From Dehalococcoidia bacterium (lineage in GTDB: Bacteria > Chloroflexota > Dehalococcoidia > Lucifugimonadales > Lucifugimonadaceae): a stretch of 52,934 nucleotides of DNA. Made by a program: the position numbers and the translations under genes. Position 1 is the first letter of the stretch. Each line of letters opens with the position of its first letter. Below, piece after piece: positions 1-9,703 of the stretch. Location of the stretch: contig DUCO01000047.1 of NCBI GenBank assembly GCA_012959765.1, forward strand, positions 579-53,512. The letters run 5' to 3'. The notes beneath the pieces are model-generated. The model saw nothing but the letters and a program-made list of their open reading frames with translations, was not told where the DNA came from and ran no database searches.

Positions 1-332
1 GTCCTTTTCTTGGCATTTCTGCCTCCCTTCAATACATCCAGTATCTGATCTTTCAGATGGACACGTTTGAGGGGGCAGGTCAGTAGCAAAACATTGTCGG
101 GGCGAACCAACTGCATCGGTAAGTTCGGGAATGGTTCTCCGGTTGCTGCCGAGTATGAATAGGAATCCAATTGATAGGAATCGATCCCCTCGAAGTGCTC
201 CATGCTTTTAGCAACAATCTCCTCGGCAGTCAGCGGTTCGCTCGCCAGAAGATTCGCCAAAACAATCCCGAGTGAAATCACAAGAGCTGCTAGCGGAACG
301 ATATATTGCTTTCGAACATGCATCTGTCGCAT
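1..332 (-). CDS. Exported protein, 5' part only (LolA-like N-terminus)
   Basis: An open frame on the minus strand runs off the left edge, so only about the first 110 residues are present. The ATG at 332 (or a second ATG at 323) gives a basic start, MRQMHVRKQY, then a hydrophobic segment at about residues 11-30 that looks like an uncleaved or Ala-Ser-cleaved signal. After it comes LTAEEIVAKSMEHFEGIDSY, which resembles the first helix and strand of LolA-like or outer-membrane-lipoprotein-sorting folds. That resemblance is family knowledge and is weak at this length. The gene is divergent from the FtsX-like permease. The frame continues without a stop to base 1. Confidence 0.6.
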   Translation of the reverse strand, partial: MRQMHVRKQYIVPLAALVISLGIVLANLLASEPLTAEEIVAKSMEHFEGIDSYQLDSYSYSAATGEPFPNLPMQLVRPDNVLLLTCPLKRVHLKDQILDVLKGGRNAKKR

Positions 333-534
333 TGTAAAAAGTGTAACTTGTCGAAGCCTTTTGAACTGTTAACTCAATTAGCTGATTATCTGGAAGATGT
401 TGTGCACAAGCATTCGCACTCTGTTTCACCGCCAAGCGACGATTTCCTTCATATAAAATGCAGTCGCTTTATCTAATGGACACCAGAGACTCGTTCGTTA
501 CACCAGTGCGCACGAATTTGATGACCGAAATAAT

Positions 535-3500
535 TTGAATTTCTCTCGATTCGTACAACGCCGCGCCCGCGGTGATCGCTTCCTCACAGTCGGCGTGCTG
601 GTCGCCGTGTTTCTGGCAGCCACCGTCATGGCTGGCGGTCCAATCTATTTGCGTTCGCTCGAACGAATAGGCATGGCCGATGTAGTAAATTCGGTCGGAA
701 TCTACAACAAAAATATTGGCCTGATATCAGACTGGATTCCACTCGAAGCAAACGAAATCGAGCACGCCAACAGCGTTGTCGACTCGGCGGTCAACGAGAT
801 ATTGGAACCCCTAATCGTTAGCCGCTCGACCCGCATAAAATCCCGCCCCCACTACTGGGGCCTGGCTGACGACGATCCCGAAACTGAAACCGAAATACCT
901 CGTAACCCAGAAGCATCGCGTGCATTTTTCCACGAAATGGAAGGCCTGTTCGATGCCGTCACCTATGTCGATGGCAGGCCCCCGACTTCTAATTTGCGTA
1001 CAGACGAAAACGGCGATCAAATAGTCGAAATTGCTCTGTATGAAAATCGAGCTAAGAACTACAGGCGTAACGAGGCAGTCTTCGACTTTGAAATAGGCCA
1101 CATTATCGAAGCGACCTCAATTTCACGATCATCCGGCGTGGTCAAAGGTGAAGTCGTAGGTATATTCGCGGCGAACGATGCGCAAGGGGAGTTCTGGCTG
1201 GGAGCCCCCGGCACAATCCTTGAACCTCAACCGCCACAAGAGGCCGGTGGACGGGGCTTGCCGATTGTGCTGTTCACCGCTAAAGACACCATTGCTCCCG
1301 GTGTTGGACCGTCCAACGCAGGTTTGCCAATGAGCTACATGCGGGTGCTATTTACCGATCCGCAGTTGATTTCCGAAGCAAAAGCCGGCGTTCTGGTTGC
1401 TGCCATGAACGAATATGAAGAGATTGTCGCGACAGAATTACCCCGGTCCAATGCCTTGCTCGGGGCACGCGCAACAACAAAGCGAATGTCACAGAAAATG
1501 CTATTTCTGCGCCTGCCAGCGCTACTGCTCGCAGCGCTTGGTGTTGCAGTTGTTGGCTATTACCTGTTCCTTGTTTCAGGGCTAATCGCCCGCAAGCGCG
1601 AACTTGAAACTGTCATGCTTCGATCACGGGGACTTTCGGCATACCAGGTGATACGAGTTCAAGTAATCGAAGCGATAGCCACTGTGGGTCTACCCGCAGC
1701 TATTGCCCCGCTACTGGCCTTTTTCGCAATCGCCTACGCAGGCCGATTACCGGTATTTGCATCGCTCACACACGACGCAAACCTCCCCGTCGAACTCTCA
1801 CCAATATCCTGGGTGTGGGCAGCAGCAGCAGCGTTCGTGGCATTCCTGATTGTTCTTCTACCAACATTGCTGGTCGCTCGATCGGGCGTCTCAAATGTCG
1901 ATCGCTCCCGAGCTCGACCCGACAGTCCGCCCGTGTTCCAGCGCCTTTACATCGACCTGCTGGTGATCATTTTGGGCGGCCTGTTCCTATGGGAGATCAC
2001 AACCCGCGGCGTCGCATCTACCGATCGTGAAGGCGAAATTGTTACCGATCCAACGTTGCTGTTTGCTCCCGCCATGCTGCTGATATCAGTTGCGCTGATT
2101 ATGCTAAGAGCCTTCCCGATCATCACAAATGCCACCGCATGGATCGCAACCCGTTTCACTTCGGCATCGATGGCAGTAGGTTTCTGGCGACTCGGTCGAA
2201 GCCCCTACTGGTATGCATGGCCAGTTTTGCTGATAATTTTGGGCACCGGTCTCGGGGTGATGGTCGGCACGCTCGGCTCAACGCTGGAACGGAGCAGCCG
2301 AGAGCAGATTTTCTACGACAATGGCACCAGCTTGCGAATACGGCCGGGCGGGATCAGAAACGATATTCGCGATGCCGACATTGCTGAACTCATGGCGATC
2401 GACGGCGTCAATATGGCCACAAGGGCACTCAGGCAGACAGCAAAATTCGGCACTACCGACAGGGGTATGGAGTTCGATGTTCTGGCTGTTGAATCTGACA
2501 GCTTTTCAGATATGGCCTGGTTCAGGGACGACTTCTCAGACGAGTCACTTGAACTGTTGCTCGATCGGGTGAACGTACCGTCAAAACCAGAGCCTCTGAT
2601 GTTGCCGTTGGGAACGACCGAACTTTCAGCCTGGACCAAACAAGATCCTTACGTCCGCGATCACTTCTTCTGGATCGTTCTAAGTGGGGCGGAAAATCGA
2701 CAGTCACCAGTGACCTTAGGACAGATTGGTGACACATGGTCCAAGCAGTCCGGCTCAATACCAAAGAATCTGAAGGAACCGATCGAGATTATTTCACTTG
2801 TAACGTTCATGCAGTCTGGAAACGATGGTGGTGCTCCAACAACCTGGTCGTTTGATGATCTCGTGGCGATTGGCCCCGGCTTCGAAACCGTGCTTCTGGA
2901 CTTCGAAGGTGAAAGCCTGTGGACACCTTTGCCGACATCGGAAGGGCTGGACGATGTTTATATCGATGCTCCCGAACCGGCTGGTATCGGTGAACCCGGA
3001 TCTGTAATCGGCCAAATGGTTCTCGATAGAGGGACAGTAACCGGCGTTCGTGGTGCGTACCGAAGCTCGACCGGCGATCCCATTCCGGTGATCGTCTCGG
3101 ACAATTTTCTTGCGCAAACAGGAATCGTCATAGGTCAGCCCGCAGTTGTTCAAATTCTGGGTGGTTTCATACCGATTGTTCCGATCGGCAAAGCAAATCT
3201 GTTCCCAACTCTCGAACCGGATGACGATCCATTTATGGTTCTCGATGTCAAAACGCTGCTGGCATTCGTGGAGTTGCGCGGGCTTGTTTATTTGGACGCC
3301 AACGAGGTCTTCCTCGATATCGATTCTGAGGGCCATTCAAGAATCACAGCAGACATTCGCGAAATATTCCGTAGTGGATCATTGCTGGATCGAGAACGGC
3401 GAATTGAAGAATCGGTAATCGATCCGCTTACAGTCGCTGGTTGGCGTGGCATGGGCGTCGTATCGCTGATCATCGGCGGTATTGCACTGGTGCTTGGCTA

Positions 3501-3861
3501 CGTCACCTATCTTGTGGCGCATTCGACCAGAACAACCCATGATTCGGCTTATTTGCGAGCGATGGGACTCTCGAAACAGGGCTTCATGCGAAGCGCACTG
3601 ATCGAACACGGCATCGTGGCGTTCATCGGAGTTGCGGTGGGAGTCTCGGCGGGACTGGTGGCGAGTCGTGTAGCCGTTGGGGCGATCGCTTATTCGGAGA
3701 CGGGGCGAGCATTGCTGCCGCCGTTCATTCTGCAAACCGACTGGTGGCCGGTGTTCACCATATTAATCGTCGCAGCGATAGCCGGGATCGTTGGTGTCAT
3801 TTCGTCGCTCATCGGATTCCTGCGCAAGCCCTTGCACGAACTAACCCGCACATCCGAATAA
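535..3861 (+). CDS. FtsX-like ABC transporter permease, large two-domain form
   Basis: The 1108-residue product begins at a TTG. No ATG lies in frame after the stop at 454, and MNFSRFVQRRARGDRFLTVG is a typical start for this family, with a first helix at about 15-35. A long extracytoplasmic region follows, then an FtsX-type helix set at about 320-350, 375-400, 422-442, 472-488, 507-527 and 561-581. A second extracytoplasmic stretch leads to a C-terminal FtsX domain with helices at about 972-995, 1025-1048 and 1068-1095. The RSRGLSAYQV and LRAMGLSKQGF segments match the conserved cytoplasmic turn after the first helix of each domain. Such permeases work with a MacB/LolD-type ATPase in lipoprotein or lipid transport; no ATPase gene is adjacent. 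The ribosome-binding site is poor. Confidence 0.85.
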   Translation: MNFSRFVQRRARGDRFLTVGVLVAVFLAATVMAGGPIYLRSLERIGMADVVNSVGIYNKNIGLISDWIPLEANEIEHANSVVDSAVNEILEPLIVSRSTRIKSRPHYWGLADDDPETETEIPRNPEASRAFFHEMEGLFDAVTYVDGRPPTSNLRTDENGDQIVEIALYENRAKNYRRNEAVFDFEIGHIIEATSISRSSGVVKGEVVGIFAANDAQGEFWLGAPGTILEPQPPQEAGGRGLPIVLFTAKDTIAPGVGPSNAGLPMSYMRVLFTDPQLISEAKAGVLVAAMNEYEEIVATELPRSNALLGARATTKRMSQKMLFLRLPALLLAALGVAVVGYYLFLVSGLIARKRELETVMLRSRGLSAYQVIRVQVIEAIATVGLPAAIAPLLAFFAIAYAGRLPVFASLTHDANLPVELSPISWVWAAAAAFVAFLIVLLPTLLVARSGVSNVDRSRARPDSPPVFQRLYIDLLVIILGGLFLWEITTRGVASTDREGEIVTDPTLLFAPAMLLISVALIMLRAFPIITNATAWIATRFTSASMAVGFWRLGRSPYWYAWPVLLIILGTGLGVMVGTLGSTLERSSREQIFYDNGTSLRIRPGGIRNDIRDADIAELMAIDGVNMATRALRQTAKFGTTDRGMEFDVLAVESDSFSDMAWFRDDFSDESLELLLDRVNVPSKPEPLMLPLGTTELSAWTKQDPYVRDHFFWIVLSGAENRQSPVTLGQIGDTWSKQSGSIPKNLKEPIEIISLVTFMQSGNDGGAPTTWSFDDLVAIGPGFETVLLDFEGESLWTPLPTSEGLDDVYIDAPEPAGIGEPGSVIGQMVLDRGTVTGVRGAYRSSTGDPIPVIVSDNFLAQTGIVIGQPAVVQILGGFIPIVPIGKANLFPTLEPDDDPFMVLDVKTLLAFVELRGLVYLDANEVFLDIDSEGHSRITADIREIFRSGSLLDRERRIEESVIDPLTVAGWRGMGVVSLIIGGIALVLGYVTYLVAHSTRTTHDSAYLRAMGLSKQGFMRSALIEHGIVAFIGVAVGVSAGLVASRVAVGAIAYSETGRALLPPFILQTDWWPVFTILIVAAIAGIVGVISSLIGFLRKPLHELTRTSE

Positions 3862-3896
3862 CTTGTGGCGAGGCTACCGAACCGTGACCACACCCA

Positions 3897-4412
3897 CTAA
3901 CCCTTACGCTTCCAGCCCGGCCGAGTAAGCACCAAAGTCAGCGCTACCTCAGTTGCCTTCGCTCCCGAAACGCCCTCAGGCGGCAACATCTCGAACTGCT
4001 CAAGTGAAACTTCCTTCTGTCGAATCGTCTTTAGATCCTCATCGAGTTCCATCTCGAACCTTCGGCCACCCGTATCGTCGCTGGCAGCCTGAAACCAGCC
4101 AAATTTAGGAATCGGCCAATCGTAGGCATCCCATGCAGGGTGTTGACCGATCACTTGCCACGAACCGTCCCTCAAGCCGTCATCTCGAAAATGTTCAACA
4201 TGAACCGAGTCGTTCTCGGTCAGATTTTCGAGATCGCTCAAGGTTGGCAACGAATCCCAAACCGGCGCGAAAAAACGCCCAACCACAGTGCCTTTTAGCC
4301 CTACACAAACTGCAATTCCCAATCCGAAGCCGCCCGTCTTGAGCGGTACAACGAAGAAATCGCCTTCTGAGTACTTGTCTGTGTTTGCCGATGCCAATGC
4401 GTGGTGATCCAA
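3897..4412 (-). CDS. Hypothetical protein, Imm26-like
   Basis: This is a 171-residue soluble protein with no signal peptide. The N-terminal part, GDFFVVPLKTGGFGLGIAV, and the later GSWQVIGQHPAWDAYDWPIP resemble the Imm26 immunity-protein family, which has a small beta-barrel-like fold often found in polymorphic-toxin loci. No toxin gene is nearby, so an immunity role is not supported by context; it may be a stand-alone housekeeping relative. It ends with TAG 35 bases from the convergent FtsX-like gene. The Imm26 resemblance is from memory of the family pattern and needs a profile search. Confidence 0.6.
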   Translation of the reverse strand: MDHHALASANTDKYSEGDFFVVPLKTGGFGLGIAVCVGLKGTVVGRFFAPVWDSLPTLSDLENLTENDSVHVEHFRDDGLRDGSWQVIGQHPAWDAYDWPIPKFGWFQAASDDTGGRRFEMELDEDLKTIRQKEVSLEQFEMLPPEGVSGAKATEVALTLVLTRPGWKRKG

Positions 4413-4497
4413 AAATCAGATGAGACAAAAGCGATGTGCCTACGTCTCGCAGCCTCGAACAGACCGCTTGTCTAATTCTATTCGGCAAACACCTGTC

Positions 4498-5649
4498 TTA
4501 GTCGAAACGTTTGGTGAATTCCGATATCAAAGATTCGTACCTCTCCGGATCCCAGTTCCAGGCCGCAACGTGTCCGGTTTTTTCGAATATCTGTAGATCT
4601 ATCAAAGAAGGTGAAGCTGCTTCAAATTCGATACTGGTCTGGATCGGCACGGTGTCATCGGCATCCCCGTGAATTAGCAAAATCGGAATAGTCAGTTCAT
4701 CAGCGTGTGAAAGGAAATCAAGCTCGTCCCAGTCGATCCCGAATCGCATGCTTGCAAGCATTTTTGCTATGGCCGTGATTGGCGCAGGCACTCCACGTTC
4801 TGCCGCTCCTTTGTCAACAGTTCGCCCGAAATTCAGCATCGGAGCTTCGAGGATCATGCCGACTGTGTGTCCAGCAAGATCGGACTTCAGCTGATAGTTG
4901 ACGATCACGCCGCCACCCATAGAAAAGCCAACGAGAACGATTCTCTTGGCGCCATTGTCGAGGGCAAACTGAACCGCCGCTTCTACGTCTCGCCATTCCG
5001 TTGCGCCGAAGTCGTAGTAGCCGGATTCACTGGCAGGAGCACCCTCATCATTACGGTAGTTGATCGTCAGCGAAGCGGCGTTCAAGTGATCAAGAAGCTT
5101 AATTGCGGCGTCGAGATTGCTCGTTCGACCATGAACAACGATCGCCCACAATTCCGGACCAGCGTTCGCTGATTCAACCGGAACGTACCAGGCTTCTAAT
5201 TCACCGAGTTCACTTTGAAATGGCACATTCGCGTAGTGGATTCCCTTAGCCGATCGAGGGTCATGAGGAAACGCCGTTCGGTCCAGATACACCTCATCGC
5301 CAACCTGAAACTCACCGCTCATCAGTGTGAATTCGCGGGTCACTTTTTCTCCAGATCCTGAAAGAATGTCCCCAAGCCGACCGTAATTCACCCCGTCGGT
5401 GACACCCCATTGTGCTGAAATATTCAGGCTGTCCTCTTCGGCATCAGGCAATAGTTGAAGTGTGATCGAATCTGCGCTGATTCCAGTGATCGAAACACTG
5501 ACTTCGTGAGCGGCGTTGTCGACTCTCAGCCCATCTTCTTCAAGAACCCCTGAGAAGTACCAACCACCGCCAATCAGCACCAAAAACACCAGCCCAATTA
5601 GCGGTATAGCGACGAATCGAAATAGTTTGCTGCGGAAAATTTTCTTCAT
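4498..5649 (-). CDS. Membrane-anchored alpha/beta hydrolase
   Basis: I place the start at the ATG at 5649 (MKKIFRSKLF, 383 residues). The frame stays open 29 codons further upstream, but that part overlaps the end of the GH172 gene and reads as its shadow. A single helix at about 10-32 anchors the protein with the enzyme outside. The catalytic set is visible: the nucleophile in GFSMGG at about residue 243, an acid in HGDADDTVP near 330 and a histidine in TGHVAAW near 358. This is the serine aminopeptidase S33/BAAT-like hydrolase pattern; the substrate cannot be told. It starts 16 bases after the stop of the GH172-like gene, so the two are probably co-transcribed. Confidence 0.8.
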   Translation of the reverse strand: MKKIFRSKLFRFVAIPLIGLVFLVLIGGGWYFSGVLEEDGLRVDNAAHEVSVSITGISADSITLQLLPDAEEDSLNISAQWGVTDGVNYGRLGDILSGSGEKVTREFTLMSGEFQVGDEVYLDRTAFPHDPRSAKGIHYANVPFQSELGELEAWYVPVESANAGPELWAIVVHGRTSNLDAAIKLLDHLNAASLTINYRNDEGAPASESGYYDFGATEWRDVEAAVQFALDNGAKRIVLVGFSMGGGVIVNYQLKSDLAGHTVGMILEAPMLNFGRTVDKGAAERGVPAPITAIAKMLASMRFGIDWDELDFLSHADELTIPILLIHGDADDTVPIQTSIEFEAASPSLIDLQIFEKTGHVAAWNWDPERYESLISEFTKRFD

Positions 5650-5665
5650 AGCGGTTAATCGATTC

Positions 5666-6751
5666 CTAGTCGGCCCATTCTCGCTTTGTGCGCGGCCACC
5701 GGCCCTCAGGTCCCGGCAACTCCGGGAACGTATCATGTGGCTCGGTCTGGCACCAGAACGCCACCGAATCGATCTCGTCGGTTAACGGTTGGAACGTTTT
5801 ATCGGCCCACCACCCCAACGCCTGAACCGTCACGCACAAATCCTCTTTGAAGCGAATTGGGTCGAGTACGTGCCAGCGATACAGACCGTGCTTAGGCACA
5901 TCGTCCTCGTCACGAGTCCACAGCGGATATCCGAGATACGGCGCCGAATACGTCTCGTCAAAACACCACGCCCCACCGAAGTAGTCCTCAGTTCCCGTAC
6001 CGCAAATCGTCGGGTACTTTCCGTCACCATCGATAAAGAACTTCACCTCGCCTTCGCCCCACCATCCGTCCGACATCTGCGTCCAGCCAAGCGCAGTTCC
6101 AATGTAGTGACCCTGACCCTTCACACCGTCAAGAATAACGTGTTCGGGATTCTCTCGCGTCGTTATAGACCTACGCCACTGAGCATGGAAATATGCGGCT
6201 TCGTTAGGCACCGCCGTTAGCGAATAGTCGAACTGATAGAAGAACCCTCGAATCTCGTTCCAGTGCTGATTCTCAACTTCGATTCGAGCGCGTTTCCTGA
6301 ACGGCATCTGCCAGTAGCAATTAAAACCGCCCGAAGGGTTTACGTTCACAGGAATCGAATTAACGTTATAGCGCAGGCCGTGCGCGTTGGCGAAGAAATC
6401 GGCTATAGGCGACTCCACAGAAGGCGTCTCTTCATCATCCCAGTAAAAACGAATTACTACATCCCGAAGCCCAGAATCTTGCAGCGTGATCCAGATGTGA
6501 TTGATGATAGCTGGACCCTCGATATCGACCAGCACAACGGTCTCGCCGGGTGCAAGCGTTATCGCCGGTCGAACCTTCCAGCCCTCTCCTAATCGGTGCG
6601 AAGGATGTGGCGCATCGGGTGATGGAGCCTTTGCACCGTTTGCACGTTCGCCAGTCGGGTTTTCGGCCGATATCGAACGAGATTCCGCATCGCTCAAAAG
6701 CGAAAGACTTCCGAGTCCGCCCTGAAATCCGCTCAGCCAGTTGTTCGTCAA
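5666..6751 (-). CDS. DUF2961 / glycoside hydrolase family 172 protein
   Basis: The 361-residue protein has the DUF2961 signature: an aromatic-rich jelly roll with PSGGFNCYWQMPFRKRARI, followed by DGWWGEGEVKFFIDGDGKYP and GTGTEDYFGGAWCF. These are the most conserved parts of GH172, a family that includes difructose-dianhydride I synthase/hydrolase and D-arabinofuranosidases and forms trimers. The glutamate in GTEDYFGG is expected at the active site. No signal peptide is seen. The length fits a single-domain family member. It lies directly upstream of the anchored alpha/beta hydrolase, suggesting a two-gene unit for glycan or ester breakdown. Confidence 0.85.
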   Translation of the reverse strand: MTNNWLSGFQGGLGSLSLLSDAESRSISAENPTGERANGAKAPSPDAPHPSHRLGEGWKVRPAITLAPGETVVLVDIEGPAIINHIWITLQDSGLRDVVIRFYWDDEETPSVESPIADFFANAHGLRYNVNSIPVNVNPSGGFNCYWQMPFRKRARIEVENQHWNEIRGFFYQFDYSLTAVPNEAAYFHAQWRRSITTRENPEHVILDGVKGQGHYIGTALGWTQMSDGWWGEGEVKFFIDGDGKYPTICGTGTEDYFGGAWCFDETYSAPYLGYPLWTRDEDDVPKHGLYRWHVLDPIRFKEDLCVTVQALGWWADKTFQPLTDEIDSVAFWCQTEPHDTFPELPGPEGRWPRTKREWAD

Positions 6752-6911
6752 TGTAAATCACCGTGTGAAATCTCGTGCCAGTGAAGGCATTCTACCGTTG
6801 TGTTCAACCCGTATCGACGACTACCAGCAGCACCTTGCTCTGTTAGAGTCGCCAGACCCTTTCGATTTGATCGAGTCCGCATACTGATTTTGTGATTGGA
6901 AACCGCTTCCA

Positions 6912-7403
6912 GTGAACGAAACTCACGACCACAACCTGCCCGATTTAAAGCCGGGTCCACACGGGCATCCTGCGTGTGCCGAGTGCGGTCGCACGATCTG
7001 GAACGACCCAAAAGTCGCCGGAGCCGCAATCGTGCCGATGGACGATGGAATCGTAATGGTTCAACGCGCTATTGAACCCGAGATCGGCAAGTGGAGCTTC
7101 CCGTCTGGCTACGTGAACCGTGGTGAAAAAATCGAGAAAGCAGTTGAACGAGAAGTACTCGAAGAGTGTGGGCTTGAAACCACCGTCGGCAAACTCGTTG
7201 GACTTTATTCCGAAGAGGGGAACTCGATCATTCTGGCGGTCTACGAAGTGGTAATCGTAGGTGGCAAACTCGAGTCAGCCGATCACGAAACTCTGGACGT
7301 CGGAGTCTTCAAAATCGACCAACTCCCCGATCTGGCATTCGCACACGACCGCGGAATTATCGAAGACTGGATCAGGATGAAATCAGAGGCCACATCAACA
7401 TGA
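6912..7403 (+). CDS. NUDIX hydrolase with half zinc ribbon
   Basis: A GTG start at 6912 gives 163 residues; an in-frame stop at 6885 rules out a much longer form. The Nudix box lies at about residues 66-88, with GEKIEKAVEREVLEECGL matching G-x5-E-x7-REUxEExGU. It is preceded by HPACAECGRTIWNDPKV, which matches the second half of the zinc ribbon seen in NudC-like and ADP-ribose-type NUDIX proteins. Only one Cys pair is present, so metal binding is doubtful. It probably hydrolyses a nucleoside diphosphate derivative. Its stop overlaps the start of the next gene by four bases (ATGA), so it is coupled to the FAD oxidoreductase. Confidence 0.85.
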   Translation: MNETHDHNLPDLKPGPHGHPACAECGRTIWNDPKVAGAAIVPMDDGIVMVQRAIEPEIGKWSFPSGYVNRGEKIEKAVEREVLEECGLETTVGKLVGLYSEEGNSIILAVYEVVIVGGKLESADHETLDVGVFKIDQLPDLAFAHDRGIIEDWIRMKSEATST

Positions 7404-8548
7404 GATCCCGAAGCGACGTGGTGATCATCGGCGGTGGTGTTGTTGGCGCATCAATTGCATATCATCTGGCAAACGAAGGTATGAGCGTCACGATAATCGA
7501 GCGAGACTCAGTCGCCAGCCACGCCTCTGGATTTTCAGGCGGGTACCTGAATCCAACCAGTGAAACCGGCAAACTCGTGCCGCTGCACCACCAGTCGTTT
7601 CGCATGCACCGGGAACTGCTCGAAAACGTGCAGGAAGAGTCAGGCGTCGATGCACAGGTGCTGAGGATGCCACACATCGAGCTGGCTCTCACCGAAAGCG
7701 GCGTTCAGTTCCAGCGAACCGAGCTAGAGCGGATTTCACCGTTCCCAGATTTCAAGACACAGTGGCTTGAACCAGATGAAATCCGCAAACTGGAGCCACG
7801 AATCACAGATGACGTTTGCGGCGGCGTCCTTGTTGAAGACGTCATTGTCCTCGACAGCTACAACCTCACGCTAGCACTGGTAAAAGCGGCCGAAAACCGT
7901 GGCGCTGAAACCCTGCTCAGGGAAGCGACCGGCATCATCTACGAGAATGACCGCGCCGTCGGCGTGAGGATGGGCCAAGACCGTATAGACTGCGACAAGG
8001 TGATCGTGGCGCTGGGTCCTTGGTCGGGTGCTGCAAGTCTGTGGATTGGGCTCGACATTCCCATCGTCCCTCAAAAAGGCGAACTGCTACGACTTGAAGG
8101 ACTCGACCCCAAACTAGAATTTCATCTCCGGGCGATCCATGCTGGAACAACCTGTTCCGTCTATCAAAAAGGCGACGGCCTGGTTTGGCTTGGCGCAACA
8201 AAAGAAGACGGCAAAGGCTTCGACACAGTCAATTCGAACCAAGCACTGCGGTCGCTTTCGGAAGTTGCCATACGAATGCTTCCCGAACTCGAATCACGCA
8301 AACTGGTGCTTCAAACCGCGTGCCTGCGACCGGTAACTCCCGATGGCGACCCCATCCTTGGAAACGTTCCAGGAAAAGAGAACCTGTTCATCGCCACAGG
8401 TACAGCGGGGCAGGGCGTATTACTTGCGCCAGCTATTGGCAAAGCGATGGCCGATCTGGTGTCGACCGGCGAAACCGACATCGATATCGCACAGTTTGGT
8501 TTCGAGAGATTTCGCGAGAAATCGACAGGGCTGACAGGAACTTCTTAA
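7400..8548 (+). CDS. FAD-dependent oxidoreductase, DAO/glycine oxidase type (copy 1)
   Basis: The 382-residue protein opens with the dinucleotide-binding motif VVIIGGGVVGASIAYHLA, then an acidic residue ending the second strand (IIERD). The HASGFSGGYLNP segment and the C-terminal RPVTPDGDPILGNVPGKENL with ATGTAGQGVLLAP are typical of DadA/ThiO-like amine oxidases, which oxidise amino or imino acids with FAD. There is no signal peptide. It overlaps the NUDIX stop by four bases and lies 13 bases before a close paralogue, forming a three-gene operon. The substrate is unknown. Confidence 0.88.
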   Translation: MRSRSDVVIIGGGVVGASIAYHLANEGMSVTIIERDSVASHASGFSGGYLNPTSETGKLVPLHHQSFRMHRELLENVQEESGVDAQVLRMPHIELALTESGVQFQRTELERISPFPDFKTQWLEPDEIRKLEPRITDDVCGGVLVEDVIVLDSYNLTLALVKAAENRGAETLLREATGIIYENDRAVGVRMGQDRIDCDKVIVALGPWSGAASLWIGLDIPIVPQKGELLRLEGLDPKLEFHLRAIHAGTTCSVYQKGDGLVWLGATKEDGKGFDTVNSNQALRSLSEVAIRMLPELESRKLVLQTACLRPVTPDGDPILGNVPGKENLFIATGTAGQGVLLAPAIGKAMADLVSTGETDIDIAQFGFERFREKSTGLTGTS

Positions 8549-8561
8549 TGGAGAGCAAAGT

Positions 8562-9686
8562 ATGAAATCCCACAGCGACGTTGTAGTTATCGGAGGCGGA
8601 ATCATTGGCTCATCCATTGCATACCGGCTGGCCAGCGAGGACTCAAGCGTAACCGTAATCGAGCGCGACTCGATAGGTAATCACGCCTCCGGATATGCAC
8701 TGGGACTGCTGAATCCAACGAACGAAACCAGCCACATCGAATCGCTGAACCACCAGTCGTTTAAGATGCACAAAGAAATGCTCGACATAGTGCAGGAAGA
8801 GTCAGGGGTAGACGCACAGGTCCTGACCATCCCGCACCTCGAGCTCGCCCTTGAAGAATCCGAACTTCCAGAACTCAAAAAGGAAATCGATCGGATAAAC
8901 GGCTTCTCAGAGTTCAATTCGACGTGGCTGGAGCCAGATGAAATAAAGAAATTGGAGCCGCGCATTTCCGATGATGTGTACGGCGGTGTGCTGATCGATG
9001 AGGTGATCATTCTCGACAGCTACAACCTGACGTTGGCGATCGCACAGGCCGCCGAGGCACGCGGCGTTGAGTACGTTTTGAGTGAAGCCACCGGGATCAT
9101 CTTCGAAAAAGATCGCGCCGTTGGAGTAAAAGTCGGCGATGAACAAATCACTTGCGATGCGGTCGTTCTCGCCCTCGGCCCATGGTCAGGCGCATCAAGC
9201 CTGTGGCTCGATATCGACGTGCCTATCGTCCCCCAAAAAGGTGAAATCGTTCGTGTCAAGGGCTTCGATCCACCGCTCGAGGTGCACATTCACGGCTTCA
9301 CGTTAGGAAGTTCGTGCTCAGTGGTACAAAAAACCGACGGCGCGACTTGGCTGGCAGCCACCGTTCAGGACGGATCAGGTTTCGACACCACCCCGTCAAG
9401 CGAGGCTCTCGAGTCGTTATCGCAACGTGCAATGCGGATGGTCCCAGGGCTCGAATCACAACAGTTGGTGCTGCAAACGGCTTGCATGCGACCCATCGCA
9501 CCCGATGGCGACCCAATAATCGGTAAAGTGCCCGGCAAGGAAGGCACGTTCATCGCCACGGGCACCGGTGGTAAGGGAATCCTGCTGGCACCTGTCATCG
9601 GCAGAGCATTGACCGATCTGATCACCACCGGCGAGACCGATGTCGATATCGCCGAGTTTGGACTCGACAGGTTCTCAACCGATTAA
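8562..9686 (+). CDS. FAD-dependent oxidoreductase, DAO/glycine oxidase type (copy 2)
   Basis: This 374-residue protein is a tandem paralogue of the preceding gene; by eye more than half of the positions match. It keeps the FAD-binding start VVVIGGGIIGSSIAYRLA and long identical blocks such as QEESGVDAQVL, LEPDEI, ILDSYNLTLA, IVPQKGE and LVLQTAC. It differs in the substrate-side segment near the N-terminus (HASGYALGLLNP against HASGFSGGYLNP). A ribosome-binding site, ggagagcaaagt, precedes the ATG. The gene ends 17 bases before the convergent deacetylase gene. The two copies may form a hetero-oligomer or have diverged in substrate. Confidence 0.88.
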   Translation: MKSHSDVVVIGGGIIGSSIAYRLASEDSSVTVIERDSIGNHASGYALGLLNPTNETSHIESLNHQSFKMHKEMLDIVQEESGVDAQVLTIPHLELALEESELPELKKEIDRINGFSEFNSTWLEPDEIKKLEPRISDDVYGGVLIDEVIILDSYNLTLAIAQAAEARGVEYVLSEATGIIFEKDRAVGVKVGDEQITCDAVVLALGPWSGASSLWLDIDVPIVPQKGEIVRVKGFDPPLEVHIHGFTLGSSCSVVQKTDGATWLAATVQDGSGFDTTPSSEALESLSQRAMRMVPGLESQQLVLQTACMRPIAPDGDPIIGKVPGKEGTFIATGTGGKGILLAPVIGRALTDLITTGETDVDIAEFGLDRFSTD

Positions 9687-9703
9687 GGCACTGACTACAG
9701 CCA

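Noticed and set aside
3897..4412. A toxin-immunity locus around the Imm26-like protein
   Set aside because: No polymorphic toxin, secretion or repeat-rich gene is adjacent, so the immunity role has no context.
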